A DNA stretch of 64,000 bases from Aspidiotus rigidus (taxonomy: Eukaryota; Arthropoda; Insecta; Hemiptera; Diaspididae): positions 1,766,001 to 1,830,000 of the forward strand of contig JAVHKY010000054.1 in assembly GCA_035079385.1 (NCBI GenBank), read 5' to 3'. Positions 32,600-43,051 of this stretch are shown piece by piece (within the stretch, counting starts at the first letter, position 1; every line of letters begins with the position of its first letter). A model generated the notes under the pieces. The model did no database searches and was not told the origin of the DNA. It saw only the letters and a list, made by a program, of their open reading frames with translations. A program made the translations under genes and the position numbers.

Positions 32600-32960
32600 G
32601 CATCGCCAAGGCATCCATGGCTACCTACAATATGCCCAGTGTCGCGTCCGTCAACCCGGCTGCACACGGGCACTTAGGTGTCTGTCGGCAGTCACGGATC
32701 AGGTGTCCTTCTTGTCCGCACCTATAGCACCCAGGTCCAATGCTCCCGTTGACACACGCGGTAGCCATGTGTCCTCTGCGGAGGCACTTGAAACATCTTG
32801 CCTGCGTGTTCTTCCTCTACAAGGAGACCACACGACACACGCTCCAGCCAATCTTAATCTTCCCTTCTTTGGGGACCTCCATTGTCCTCTATATGCCAAG
32901 CTGGACAGTGACATAGACCACCAATAATGATAAGAAGTACGTTGGAACACTAATGGCAAA
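32600..32960 (-). pseudogene. R1-type ORF1, zinc-knuckle end
   Basis: The minus strand encodes CFKCLRRGHMATAC then CYRCGQEGHLIRDC (about 32690-32805), two CCHC knuckles as in the gag-like ORF1 of R1 elements that binds element RNA. The end QTPKCPCAAGLTDATLGIL runs to about 32630, just before ORF2. The upstream part is not recognisable. Confidence 0.8.
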
Positions 32961-33189
32961 ATAAGACGCTTGGATCTTGAACATTGACCCGGTGTTGTGT
33001 AACAATGTGCGTGGCTTCTAAGGTGCAAACAAGACTCGAGTGTCTTATTTTTTGACCTCCATAGTTCTGACAACTGATAGCGTTGTCTACACATACCATC
33101 GGCAGTCTATGTTACAATACGGCCTATGGATACAACATTCCTTCATTCTTGTAATACAAACATCCATCAGCTCAGGCAGTTCTTAACCT

Positions 33190-33480
33190 TTAATGCAAGA
33201 CTGCAATGGAAGCGGGGAACCCGCTGTCCCAAGTCCCCTAAAACCTGAAGTTTTCCAAATCCTAAAATTATGACGTGACAACTTGAACGCGCTGTAATTT
33301 CAAGGAAGTCGTCGTCTTTCCAAGTCCTCCTCCTATCATATATAGCTCGGAGGTAGGAATTTTTCTAAGTCCCCCTCCCTCTCCTTGACATCATCAACCT
33401 CGCTTACACTCGCGGACGAAAAATTCCTGGAAGTACCCCAACAAAAGGGATAGCGGGTTCCCCGATAAAAAACAAAAATT
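33190..33480. repeat. Dispersed repeat R-B fragment
   Basis: It matches 7680-7850 in inverted orientation (shared AACGCGCTGTAA-like, TGACGTGACAAC and ATATATAGCTCGGAGGTAGG blocks) and contains a minisatellite unit. It is non-coding. Confidence 0.55.
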
Positions 33481-33589
33481 CAGTTCCACCTCTTCAATTT
33501 TTGCAAGGACCCCATGAGCCAAAAATGGCACGTAGGACCTTACGCTTGTTGAGTGTAAAGCATAAATGTCATTGAGCGAAAGAAAGAAT

Positions 33590-34139
33590 ACTCCAAAGGG
33601 GGAGTAAATACTACAAACCCGCAGAAAATTAAAACGACGAACGCTTCTGGTTAATAAACCATCTTCAAGACTGAAATGAAAGCAACTGACGAACGGAAGA
33701 GAAGAGCAAGGTATAAAGATTGGCCAAACGAGAAATTTCGTTGTGAATCATAGGCCAGTTCAATCAGGCCATCTTCCGGAATGTACGAGTTGAGTACAGT
33801 AATGCCATTGGTGTTGAGATAACGCATTATCTCTATATGCTCGAGGGCGATTTGCTTACGGTAAGAGTTCTCCTTATGGAGGAGCTTTTCCGACCCCTCA
33901 CGGAAGCAGTGGCCGCTGTTTATTAGATGATCTTAGCAAAAGCTGATCCCCCAAGTGTCCCTTCTTCCAAGACTTCAGGTGCTCAGCTACTCTAACCTTT
34001 ATTTGGCGGCTGGTCTCACCAATATAAAACCCTCCACAATCCCTACAATCCGACTTATAAATACCACTCCTCTCATCAACGGGTATGGAGTCCTTCAATT
34101 TCACAAACAACCCTTTGACTGTAGTAGGGTTGTAAATTT
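33590..34139 (-). pseudogene. PLE-4: Penelope 3' end with GIY-YIG
   Basis: The minus-strand frame 33898-34110 holds SGIYKSDCRDCGGFYIGETS and KVRVAEHLKSWKKG, the nuclease start, followed by broken C-terminal sequence to about 33750. The 3' tail matches PLE-2 and PLE-5. At 33635-33669 (minus) TTGAAGA, a TGGTT/AACCA stem and GAAGCG form a decayed hammerhead-like fold. It is cut off at 34139, where the AAA/nuclease region begins. Confidence 0.82.
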
Positions 34140-34360
34140 CGAGAAATGTTTTCGTGGTAATGGAATGCCTTTTTGGGCAACAAAGTTGAAAAATAAGATA
34201 AGCATAGACACATTCGCATTAAATTAGGTAGAAATATCTATCAACATGTGCGTAGATATGCATATCTCATTAAGGCATGATTACAGACTTTAATATGCCT
34301 AAATTTTTTCATCATTCACTTACATTATTTGTTACACTCAGATACAAGTATCAAATCCCG

Positions 34361-35200
34361 ATGAAGATTCACATCTTGTTCGACAATATGAAAATCGTCA
34401 CCGTCATTTTCACTGTCGTTATTTCTTCACCATGTTTCACAACAGGTGTAGTGGGAAACGATATCCCAGAACTACACTACTCCAGCCAAACGACTACTGC
34501 CAATATACGTCGTCAGTTTGTGGAGGACTCAACTGTTCCAGAGGAGTCAAATTCATCTTCAAATGAGGAAGTGAAAATCGAATTCAAACCTGAACCAAAA
34601 ACACAAATGAGGAAGTGAAAATCGAATTCAAACCTGAACCAAAAACAAAGGACACATTTTCAACCATACGACGTGAAGGACGTAACTTTGTTGACAAGAA
34701 CAACTTCATAAGAAATCTGATTGATACGCCGGGCGGCCCACCTCAAGTTTACTTACACTCGCGGCCAAGGCGCTTCGGTAAAACGGTATTCATAACTATG
34801 CTAGAAGACTTCCTCGAAGGAAAAAAGGAACATTTTAATGATACGGAAATTCATTCGAGAGGGAATAAGATCGTAGAAGATGGAGATTGGCAGCCGTATC
34901 CTGTGATTCGTGTGGATTTTCTCGGGATGTGTGAAACGTTAAAAGCGAAAGACTTTAATTCCAAACTCCGGAGCAGACTAAAAGAAATTGCATGTGTAAA
35001 AGGACTTAAATCACTGGATCGTGAATTCTGGACCCTAGGAACCTTGATCCGAGAGATGGAACGTCAAGATGGTCTACTTGTGAGTGTTCTTATCGACAAT
35101 TATGACGACCCACTGACGAAGCTTCGGCACGAGTTATACAATTTCTATGAAATATGAAAAAGATGCAGTGTTTGCACTTTTTCAGATTATTGTCTACATT
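34361..35200 (+). pseudogene. Secreted AAA-ATPase-like / PD-(D/E)XK protein, broken
   Basis: The start codon is 34361 or 34388; the latter begins MKIVTVIFTVVISSPCF, a good signal peptide. A serine/acid-rich linker follows. The frame at 34615-35157 then carries FVDKNNFIRNLID, VYLHSRPRRFGKTVFITMLE (a GKT nucleotide-binding loop), YPVIRVDFLGM and VLIDNYDDPLT. This order is the AAA-ATPase-like family (PF09820), whose members usually continue into a PD-(D/E)XK nuclease (PF08011). Here the middle is missing: at about 35124 sequence jumps to MKYEKDAVFALFQIIVY, the nuclease core, in another frame. A 44-bp tandem duplication (34563-34650) shifts the frame between signal and ATPase parts. Related genes are best known from bacteria and from scattered eukaryotes. 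Pseudogene status is likely. Confidence 0.65.
34563..34650 (+). repeat. 44-bp tandem duplication inside the AAA-like gene
   Basis: ATGAGGAAGTGAAAATCGAA and the bases after it are repeated exactly once with period 44 (starts 34563 and 34607). Since 44 is not a multiple of three, it shifts the frame and creates a stop after the first copy. Confidence 0.9.
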
Positions 35201-35302
35201 CGATCGAAATATTTTTGGGTTCTCCACAATATAGACAATAATCTGAAAAAGTGCAAACACTGCATCCTTTTCGTATTTCATCGAAATTGGATAACTCGTG
35301 CC
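35125..35302. repeat. Palindrome at an inversion breakpoint
   Basis: CGGCACGAGTTATACAATTT near 35125 is answered by its near-complement ending at about 35302. The arms are about 70 bp and include AGTGTTTGCACTTTTTCAGA. Both arms are the same piece of the nuclease coding sequence in opposite directions, separated by about 35 bp. Confidence 0.85.
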
Positions 35303-35760
35303 GTTTTCTTGGAATCGAGGGATGAAAAAGTCAATATCACTATCAGTTCCACCATCCTCATGTCTAAAAATGTTGTTTCCTTCTTCAATTTTAACTTGAA
35401 ACGTTGATCTCAAGATCGTATATATTATTAGATTTGTCGAGACTAACTCTTCATTCTGAGGTGTTTCTAATTCCTTGTCAAGAAATGAAGAGAAAGGTGG
35501 AAAAGCGTGTTCGTTCACATAATCGACGACAGTTCGAAAATCATTCGAGAGGAGCGCATGGTGGAAGAATGACATCAAAGTTTGATTCCTCATTGAACTT
35601 GTACAATCCATAGAACTTTAGAAGTTGTCTTTCAATATCAACTCTAGATTTCCCCGTGTCACTCAATTGGAAACTTCCACGAAGAGCAGCGAAACGGTTT
35701 TACAGAACCTGATGCTTCAAATCGAAGACAAATTAAAGTCCAAGAAAAAGGAACACAGCA
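35205..35760 (-). pseudogene. Inverted second copy of the nuclease half
   Basis: The minus strand encodes, from high to low coordinate, RGSFQLSDTGKSRVDIERQL and LKFYGLYKFNEESN (35700-35590), then after a shift FRTVVDYVNEHAFPPFSSFL and TNLIIYTILRSTFQVKIEE, then DSDIDFFIP and PISMKYEKDAVFALFQII (35300-35240). The D...x-x-K pattern is that of PD-(D/E)XK_9 nucleases, but the residue before x-K is serine rather than glutamate or aspartate. It is longer than the plus-strand nuclease piece and opposes it. Confidence 0.6.
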
Positions 35761-36009
35761 GATTCGTTGGTCTAGGTGAAATTATAATTTGGCCAAATGA
35801 AACAGTTTTGTAAAATATATTGTCACTATTACAACATGCTACAGTTTTCTCTTCGCCGTTTCTCTGCACTCGCTTCAATACCGCCCCCATACCTTCTAAA
35901 CCCGCATCCGTATAGATATAAATTGGTAATTGGGGATCGAAAACAGCTAGAGCAGGAGTTGACGATAGATACTCTTTTATTTTCTCAAAAGTATTATCAC
36001 AATAAACGC

Positions 36010-38450
36010 GAAAGGACGAATACTCCGAAGGGAGAGTAAACTGTGCAAACCGCAGAAAAAATTAAAAACGACGGGCGCTTTGGGTTAATACACCATCGTC
36101 AGGACCGAAATGGAAGCAACTGACGAACAGAAGAGAAAAACAAGGTATTAAAACTGACCAAACGAGAAATCGCGGGGTGAATCATAAACCAGTTCAATAA
36201 GGCCATCTTCCGGAATGTACGAGCTAAGTACAGTAATGCCATCGGTGTTGAGATGACGCATTATCTCTATATGCTCGAGGGCAATGAGCTTGCGGTAAAA
36301 ATCTCATTATGGAGGAGCTTTACGCTTCCCTCACGGAAATTGTGGTCACTGATTATCAAATGATCAGCAAAAGCTGACTCCCCTAAGTGTCCATTCTTCT
36401 AAGACTTCAGGTGCTCAGCTACTCTAACCTTCATTTGGCGGCTGGTTTCACCGATATAAACGCCTCCACAGTCCTCACATTCCAACTTATAAACACCACT
36501 CCTCTCATCAACGGGTATGGGGTCCTTCAGCTTCACAAACAGCCCCTTAACAGTGGTGAGGTTGTAAAACGCGGGTCTGAAACCAAACGGGCGGAGGGCC
36601 CGACCCAATTGGAGGGAGAATTTCCCCAAGAAAGGGAGACTGATCCAACGCAAACGGCGATCACGGATCGTGTCTCGGGGGAGGGAGGTGGTAGAATCAA
36701 GAAGGCTCCTCGTAACTTTCCTCCGAACCATCACGTCATCATCGATATTGACCCCATTCACTCTGGCTTGGTGTTTTATTGTGAGTAATTCTTTCTTGAA
36801 GGCAGACTGACTCAAAGGAATACGAGTCAGTCTGTGAACTAGGCTATGAAAGGTAGCCATCTTGTAAGCAACAGGACCGAACGAACCACTGTGGACTAAA
36901 ACATCGGTCGTAGTATCTTTCCTGTAAATTCCAAACTTATGGATACCGTATATTATAGAGATCGATAAATCCAAAAAGTTAATGGAAAATACTCCTATTT
37001 CCAAAGTAAACTTTATGGAAGGGTACCAGTAATTGAGATACCTCAGAAACTCAAAAAGGATATCTGGGGGACCAGTCCAGGTGCATAGAACGTCACCAGT
37101 GAATCTGATTAATAACACCTGATTTGAGGAAAAGAGGTCAAGTTCAAACTTAGACATGAAAACTACGGAGATGAGAGAGCCTAAAGGTGATCCAATTGGG
37201 ATCCCTACTTCATCAGGGAACTCGAAAAATTTCCCTTCAAATTTACAGTAGTTGGGGGACCAGCAAATATTCAGAAGATCGAAAAATTCATGAAGCTCTT
37301 TATGAGGAATGTTGGCTCTGACAAGTAGCTCACCCATACGCTGGATAGTAGCAGCCTTAGGAATATTCGGGAACAAACCAACAACATCAAACGAGCATAT
37401 GGTCGTTCCCGGGGGAAGACTTACACCCTTCAGAACGTCAGTTAAAGAGGCCGAATTCAAGACCGAACGAGGAGATTCAAAATCAATGCGATTTTTGAAC
37501 CAACGGTCCAGGAATTTGGCAAGGAGGTTTGGTGGGGGGGAGGGGAGACGAAAGAAACAACGGGTCTCATCGAGGTATAGTTCTTATGCACTTTGGGCAG
37601 CCCGTAGAGGAGGAGGGGGTGTGGGGTTAGGACCAAGAAGGGCTTTTTTCAAAGCAGGAGTTTTGATGATAGCCTCACTCCTGTTGATGACACTCCTAAC
37701 TTCTTTGACGTGCTTAGGAAAACTGAAGTCATCAGCACTCTCTTTAGCACCACACTACTGGAGGACTTCATGGACCTTCGAAGAATAGGCCGACTTCTCC
37801 ATCACCACAACAGCGTTAAACCTTGAATCACTCCACCTAATTTCTTACTCATGCAAGGGAGGGGGTTATTGTGGACTAATTCAGCACAAACTTTCGAGGT
37901 ATTAAAACCGGGACCAATTTTAACAGCAAGATCCGCAATAACATTCGCCAAGGTTTCATCCTTCTTGACGGGAGATAAATTGAATTTCAAACCTTTCTCA
38001 AGGAGGGCTGTTTCTTCACTATTAAACACTACCTGACTATTATTTATGAGGAGGGGATGGAATTTATGAACGACAACACGTCACTCACCCCTTCCCTAAC
38101 GACAACACCGTTGACCTTCATTAGGGAGGACAACTTCCTATTTTTCTTCACCTTCAAGTTCACCTCAAACTTTCTACACTTTTCGTTGACGTCCTGCATA
38201 AAGTAATCAAACTCAAGGGGGAGGAGCATACCGCAGAGTCTCGAATGGACCATAAGGTTTAATCTAGTCGTAATATTAAATTTACCATACCATTTTCGCA
38301 ACTCTGCTCTTATCCACTCCTCATATAACTTTCCAGTTTTTTAGTCGTAACCTTACAATCGGGATAAAACCGGAATTTAACGAACTTGGGCTTCAAATGC
38401 AACACTAAACACTGAAGAAAAAACCAAATATGCGAGGAAAACGAAGCGCG
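36010..38450 (-). pseudogene. PLE-5: most complete Penelope copy, catalytic box deleted
   Basis: It runs from the N-terminal region (LKPKFVKFRFYPDCKVTTKK near 38400; ELRKWYGKFNITTRLNLMVH near 38290) to the 3' tail at 36010. The frame at 36399-37460 has 353 residues with [32 protein letters not shown] and the GIY-YIG start GVYKLECEDCGGVYIGETS. Near 37095 a 12-base deletion removes the RT box: the protein reads LLIRFTGDVLCTWTG where PLE-3 has WHRYIDDILCTWTG. The 3' end at 36069-36103 (minus) has CTGACGA, a hairpin and CAAA, a near-hammerhead core. Confidence 0.88.
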
Positions 38451-38464
38451 TTGCTTCCGAAATT

Positions 38465-38981
38465 AGCCCTCCTTGTTCCTAACCCCACGTCCCCCTTTCT
38501 CTACGGGCCGATGCGATCCGTTCTTTCTTTTATCTCCTCCCCCACGTACCTCCTTGCCAAATTCCTGGATCGTTAGTTCAAAAATCGCATTGATTTTGAA
38601 TCTCCTCATTCGGTCTTGAATTCGGCCTCTTCAACTGACGTCCTGAAGGGTGTAAGTCTTCCCCCGGGAACGACCATCTGCTCGTTTGATGTAGCTGGTT
38701 TGTTCCCGAATATTCCTAAGGCTGTTGGGTAGCTACTCGTCAAAGCCAACATTCCCTACAATGAGCTTCATGAATTTTTCGATCTCCTAAATATTTGCTG
38801 GTCCCCCAACTATTGCAAATTTGAAGGGAAATTCTCCGAGTTCCCTGATGAAGTAGGGATCCCCATTGGATCAACTTTAGGCTCTCTCATCTCCGAAATC
38901 GTCATATCTAAGTTTAAACTTGACCTCTTTTCCTCGAACCAGGTGTTACTTAATCATATCTACTACTGGCACAGGTACATT
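38465..38981 (+). pseudogene. PLE-6: internal Penelope RT fragment
   Basis: Plus-strand translation gives [58 protein letters not shown] and finally YYWHRYI before sequence changes at 38982 to a minisatellite. It points away from PLE-5, so the two lie head to head. It is cut just before the catalytic aspartates. Confidence 0.82.
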
Positions 38982-39315
38982 CACAAATGAGTGTTGAACC
39001 AAGAACACTCGGAATCCATTGAAACAAACAAATAAACGAAGTAAGTAGTGCACACATCCTCCAATGAGTTGTGCACTCAAGACCAAAAACACTGGAAATC
39101 CTATAAAACAAACAAATATACGAAGTAAGTAGTGCACTCAAGATCCAAAACACTAGAAATCCTATGAAACGGACAATTAAACAATTAAACGAAGTAAATA
39201 GTGCACACATCTTGATACAAGTTGTGCACACAAAATCAAAACACTCAAAATCCTCTAAAGCGGACAAATACACCATGTAAGTAGTGCACACATACCCACA
39301 TAGTGCACACATGAG
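38982..39315. repeat. Minisatellite, about 84-bp unit
   Basis: About four copies of a unit with CGAAGTAAGTAGTGCACACA, GTTGTGCACTCAAGA and AAAACACTGGAAATCCTAT. It abuts the broken end of PLE-6. The cysteine-rich minus-strand frames across it are repeat artefacts. Confidence 0.85.
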
Positions 39316-39439
39316 AACATGCAGAACAATGTGCTGGCGTGCATTTATGGCGTTCGTCATGGTTTCAATATCGTGTCAGTTTTTTTCCATGGTGGGAGGG
39401 GAACTGATAATTTTATGAGGCGTGCGCTTACATATTTCC

Positions 39440-39545
39440 CGCTATATACTAGGTCTAGGCTTCCTTGAATTCTCAATACTAAAGCCAATTTGACTCATAA
39501 AACAGGTTTCCTGCGTTCCTGGTTTAACTTCGTTAAGGAAGCGTT
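39440..39545 (-). repeat. Dispersed repeat R-A, copy 5
   Basis: CTAGGTCTAGGCTTCCTTGA, CATAAAACAGG and AACTTCGTTAAGGAAG match copy 1 at 7482-7608 in the same orientation. Confidence 0.6.
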
Positions 39546-41780
39546 ATTATAATGAGATCCATAATTGGTTTCAAATTTTTTTAAATCCCACAACACGATG
39601 AAAAAAGCTACAAAGAAGGCATAAACTACGAGTTTCAATGATATCTGTGTTTTAAGTACGCTTGGACCATTTCTCTATACTTTGGTAGCTCTGTGTCAAT
39701 CACCTAAGATGAAGGCCACCAAAAGGAAGAACACCATTAATTATGCGTACCACACAAACCGCTGAAAGGGCGCAAAAGTCAGTTGTTTTAAATGAAAAAT
39801 GCTGTTCTCGGTGAAAACTATTTTTTATGACAACATGATACCGATATATACCCTCGCCGATCTCCTTTTAAGTTCAATTCTAGCTTTCTCATACAGCTAC
39901 GGGGTAGCTTTATACCCTCTTTGCTGTTGATAATGCGAACAGAGTAAAAAAGAATAAATAAAATACGCATATTTCCAAAGACAATTTACATAGAACACAA
40001 ATGTGTGCACGTATTCACAACAGTTGTTGTCGGTATATAATACGTATTCCTATAATATCTCGAATAAGAAAAAAATCCGCGTTTCGAAATTTTATAATGC
40101 ACGACAACAGTAACTCTGCTTAAAATTTCACCCTTCTTTATGAAAACGTGCGAACAAAATAAAAAAGAGGGTCTTTCTCGTAGTAAATCGGATTCTCGGA
40201 CACGTAGAGATAGCGGAAGCATCGCGCTTCTGTACATTTATACATAGAACTTGTATTAAACTTTCAACACTGACTTTTCACAATGATAACGGAAATAATA
40301 CACGGTAGCAACAATGTATACGATCGCTGCAAAAGCAAAAGTTCGTCAGCTAATGGCCGTAATGAACACTGGAACCAGAGAGAGCGAGCTGTCAAGTTGC
40401 TTCTCTGTGCTGCGTTTGGATTCGACTTCTTAAAACAAAATAGTGTTTTCTCGAACCTTCCGACAAGTTCTTGAGATGAGTAAAAAAATCCTTCACTACT
40501 CTCGAAATAGCGAGTTTCTACACCCATGGTTACCCCTAGCACCTATGGTGGTCGTGAGTACCACTAGCGACCGTATAAAACATTTTCTATAGTCCAAGGG
40601 TACCACTAGTAACTATGGACCATTGTAGGACTGGTAGATACCGCACAGATTCAGATATGGACCATGGCCAGTCACGCTATGGACAATGGGTACCATCAAG
40701 TAGTATCAATGGACTGTCATTCACACTGATATTAATGAATTGTCGCAGGAGCAAGAAATGTGTACCGGAATCGGTGGATTTATACCGTCACAAAGTGGGA
40801 GTACCGGATCGTTAAAATAACATCAACGTATGATTTCTGAATAATTTCTCCTGGACTTGAACTACATTATAAAGTAGACAGTATCTTAATATTCTCTATT
40901 TGTCCCTCTCTCATTTCCACTCGTCTTGGGTACCTATGTTGAGAAAAATAGAATATTAGGATGGATTATTCTCTTGTTTCGTTTTTTGTCGAGTTGAAAG
41001 ATTGATGGCAGGGAATATAATTAGCTTCTTTATATAGACAGAGGCGAAACCGAGGATGCGGTAATTTATACAGAATGCGTCTTGTAAATGAGATGTTTTT
41101 ACTGTAATCGTTAAATCAAAATGGTTATTAATTGATAAGAATACCTAACTCTACGCGGTGTAAAGTCCAAATTAATTAAAGTGACAGCTACGTTCGTATG
41201 GACAGTACGGAGCCATTCAGCGACAAAAACTTGTTCTTATTTTATACGCTAAAAGCTACCACAACGACTGCGACCAGACCGTGGACGTCGATCAACCGCG
41301 AGCTGATGAAACCTCCCGTGTAGAACGTGAATCAGTTGTACAATAATTTAAATCGTGCTTTTTACACGATAAGTAATTTACTGAAGTAAACTTGAGAGAG
41401 AGGAAGAACTGCGAAGAAATTAGATTGGGAAATTATTTGATTTGTTATCGCGAGAAACCGGGAACGTGAAAATCGAAAGAAAGGTATCACAGTTACAGTA
41501 GGAAGAAATTTATGACAAAATTGGGCGCAGATAACGATCGAGCGGCAGGTTTTCATCTCGTTTAGATACGTTCTTAATTTGTCTCGTTAAACGAAATTAC
41601 ACAATGTCGATAGCATTTACGGCGCCGTAAAAATAATTAAACGTTTCCGTTCACGCGAGGATGGGAAAAGAATCGTGGGTCTTCGTGGGTCGAAAACCGA
41701 GCATCAATATTGACAAAAAATATCGCCCGCTTCTTTCTCCAGTCCATATTGGTGCAGAGTCCACATTGATACAGTATACC
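39546..41780. other. No gene seen
   Basis: Unique DNA with several short frames on both strands, none recognisable. A small imperfect repeat of GGTACCACTAGTAACTATGG type lies at 40530-40700. No exon pair with matching splice phases was found. Confidence 0.4.
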
Positions 41781-41892
41781 TATTATTGATAAAAAATACT
41801 TTCATGCGAAAAAAAACCGGTTCCTGTCCCTAGTTCCTCATTTCGATTATTGGGGTGGGGGGTGAGTGGATTCCTTTGTGCTACGTCTGTGC

Positions 41893-42640
41893 TAGATTGT
41901 GCTGTAGATTTATCAGCAAAAGCTGACTCCCCTAAGTGCCCCTTCTTCCAAGACTTCAGATGTTCAGCTACTCTAACTTTCATTTGGCGGCCGGTCTCAC
42001 CAATATAAAAGCCTCCACAATCGTCACATTCCAACTTGTAAACACCACTCCTCTCATCTACGGGTATGGGGTCCTTCAGCCTCACAAAGAACCCCTTAAC
42101 TGTGGTACGGTTGTAAAACGCGGGTCTGAAGCCAAACGAGCGAAGGGCCCGACCCAATTGGAGGGCGAACTTCCCCGGCCAGAAAGGAAAACTGATCCAA
42201 CGCATATGACGATCACGGACCGTATCTCGGGGGAGGGAGGTGGTGGAATCAAGAAAGATCCTCGTAACATTCCTCAGAACCATCACGTCAACGTCGATAT
42301 TGACCCCATTCACTCTGGCCAGGTGTCTTATTGTGAGTAATTCTTTCTTGAAGGCAGACTGACTCAAAGGAATACGAGTAAGTCTGTGAACTAGGCTATT
42401 AAAAGCAGCCATCTTATGAGCAACAGGACCGAACGAACCACCGTGGACTAAAACATCGGCCGTAGTATCTTTCCTGTAAATTCCAAACTTATGGATACCG
42501 TCTATTATAGAGATCGATAAATCTAAAAAGTTAATGCAAAATACCCCTATTTCCAACGTGAATTTGATGGAAGCGTACCAGGAATTGAGATACCTCAGAA
42601 ACTCACCAAGGAGATCTTGGGGACCAGCTTTCCAAAGCCT
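41893..42640 (-). pseudogene. PLE-7: Penelope fragment with GIY-YIG
   Basis: The 257-residue minus frame (41783-42556) starts inside the RT connection region (INFLDLSISIIDGIHKFGIY) and runs through STTSLPRDTVRDRHMRWISF into GVYKLECDDCGGFYIGETG. After KGHLGESAFAD at about 41910 it leaves the family, so its last residues are read-through of unrelated sequence. Both ends are truncated. Confidence 0.85.
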
Positions 42641-42649
42641 GGGTATCGG

Positions 42650-43050
42650 TGTGCGCCATTACGTCTTGACCCAGAGGCAAGGAATGTCATTGACGCACCA
42701 GACCGGTATACATGTATCAGACTTTCTTCCAGAGTACACATTCTTGTTTTTTTGATGTCTTGGAAGCGATTTCATATTCGACTTCATACATAAAGACGTT
42801 AGTAATGAAACGAAAAAAAAAAAAAAAAAAAAAGCCTATAGAAAGATATTCGGTAAATTCAAAGATGCGGTTATCAAGGGTGTGCTTTACTTCACATGGT
42901 ACCGAAAATCACATTTTACTGCTCGAATTTTCAACGGATCTTTCTGAATAATTGAAATGTTTTCCGGAAAGGTTCAACCAGGGGTGCTATCGAAGCAGAA
43001 TTTTAAAATTTTTTCTTATACCTTCTCAACCAAACGTTGAAATTGGTAAC
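42650..43050. other. No gene seen; A-run
   Basis: It contains a 21-base A run near 42812-42833 and otherwise unrecognised sequence. The stretch near 42970 (GGTTCAACCAGGGGTGCTAT) resembles 60515-60530 loosely; the significance is unclear. Confidence 0.3.
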
Positions 43051-43051
43051 A

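Larger units (their letters stand above)
29155..32960 (-). mobile_element. R1-clade LINE, copy 1
   Basis: On the minus strand the order is zinc-knuckle ORF1 end, endonuclease, reverse transcriptase, C-terminal zinc motif, then a 3' tail that stays similar to copy 2 (43052-45565) down to about 29155 (shared AAATGCATACGCAA and GACGGGCGGTG). Many frameshifts disable it. The 5' boundary is uncertain; the last recognisable coding is near 32810. Confidence 0.85.

Noticed and set aside
34361..35760. Bacterial contamination or integrated virus as source of the AAA-like gene
   Set aside because: It is embedded between insect-type PLE ends with no other bacterial or viral genes nearby. Ancient transfer of the family remains possible.
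38950..39360. Cysteine-rich minus-strand frame as a secreted peptide
   Set aside because: It spans the 84-bp minisatellite and repeats with it; there is no signal peptide or splice context.
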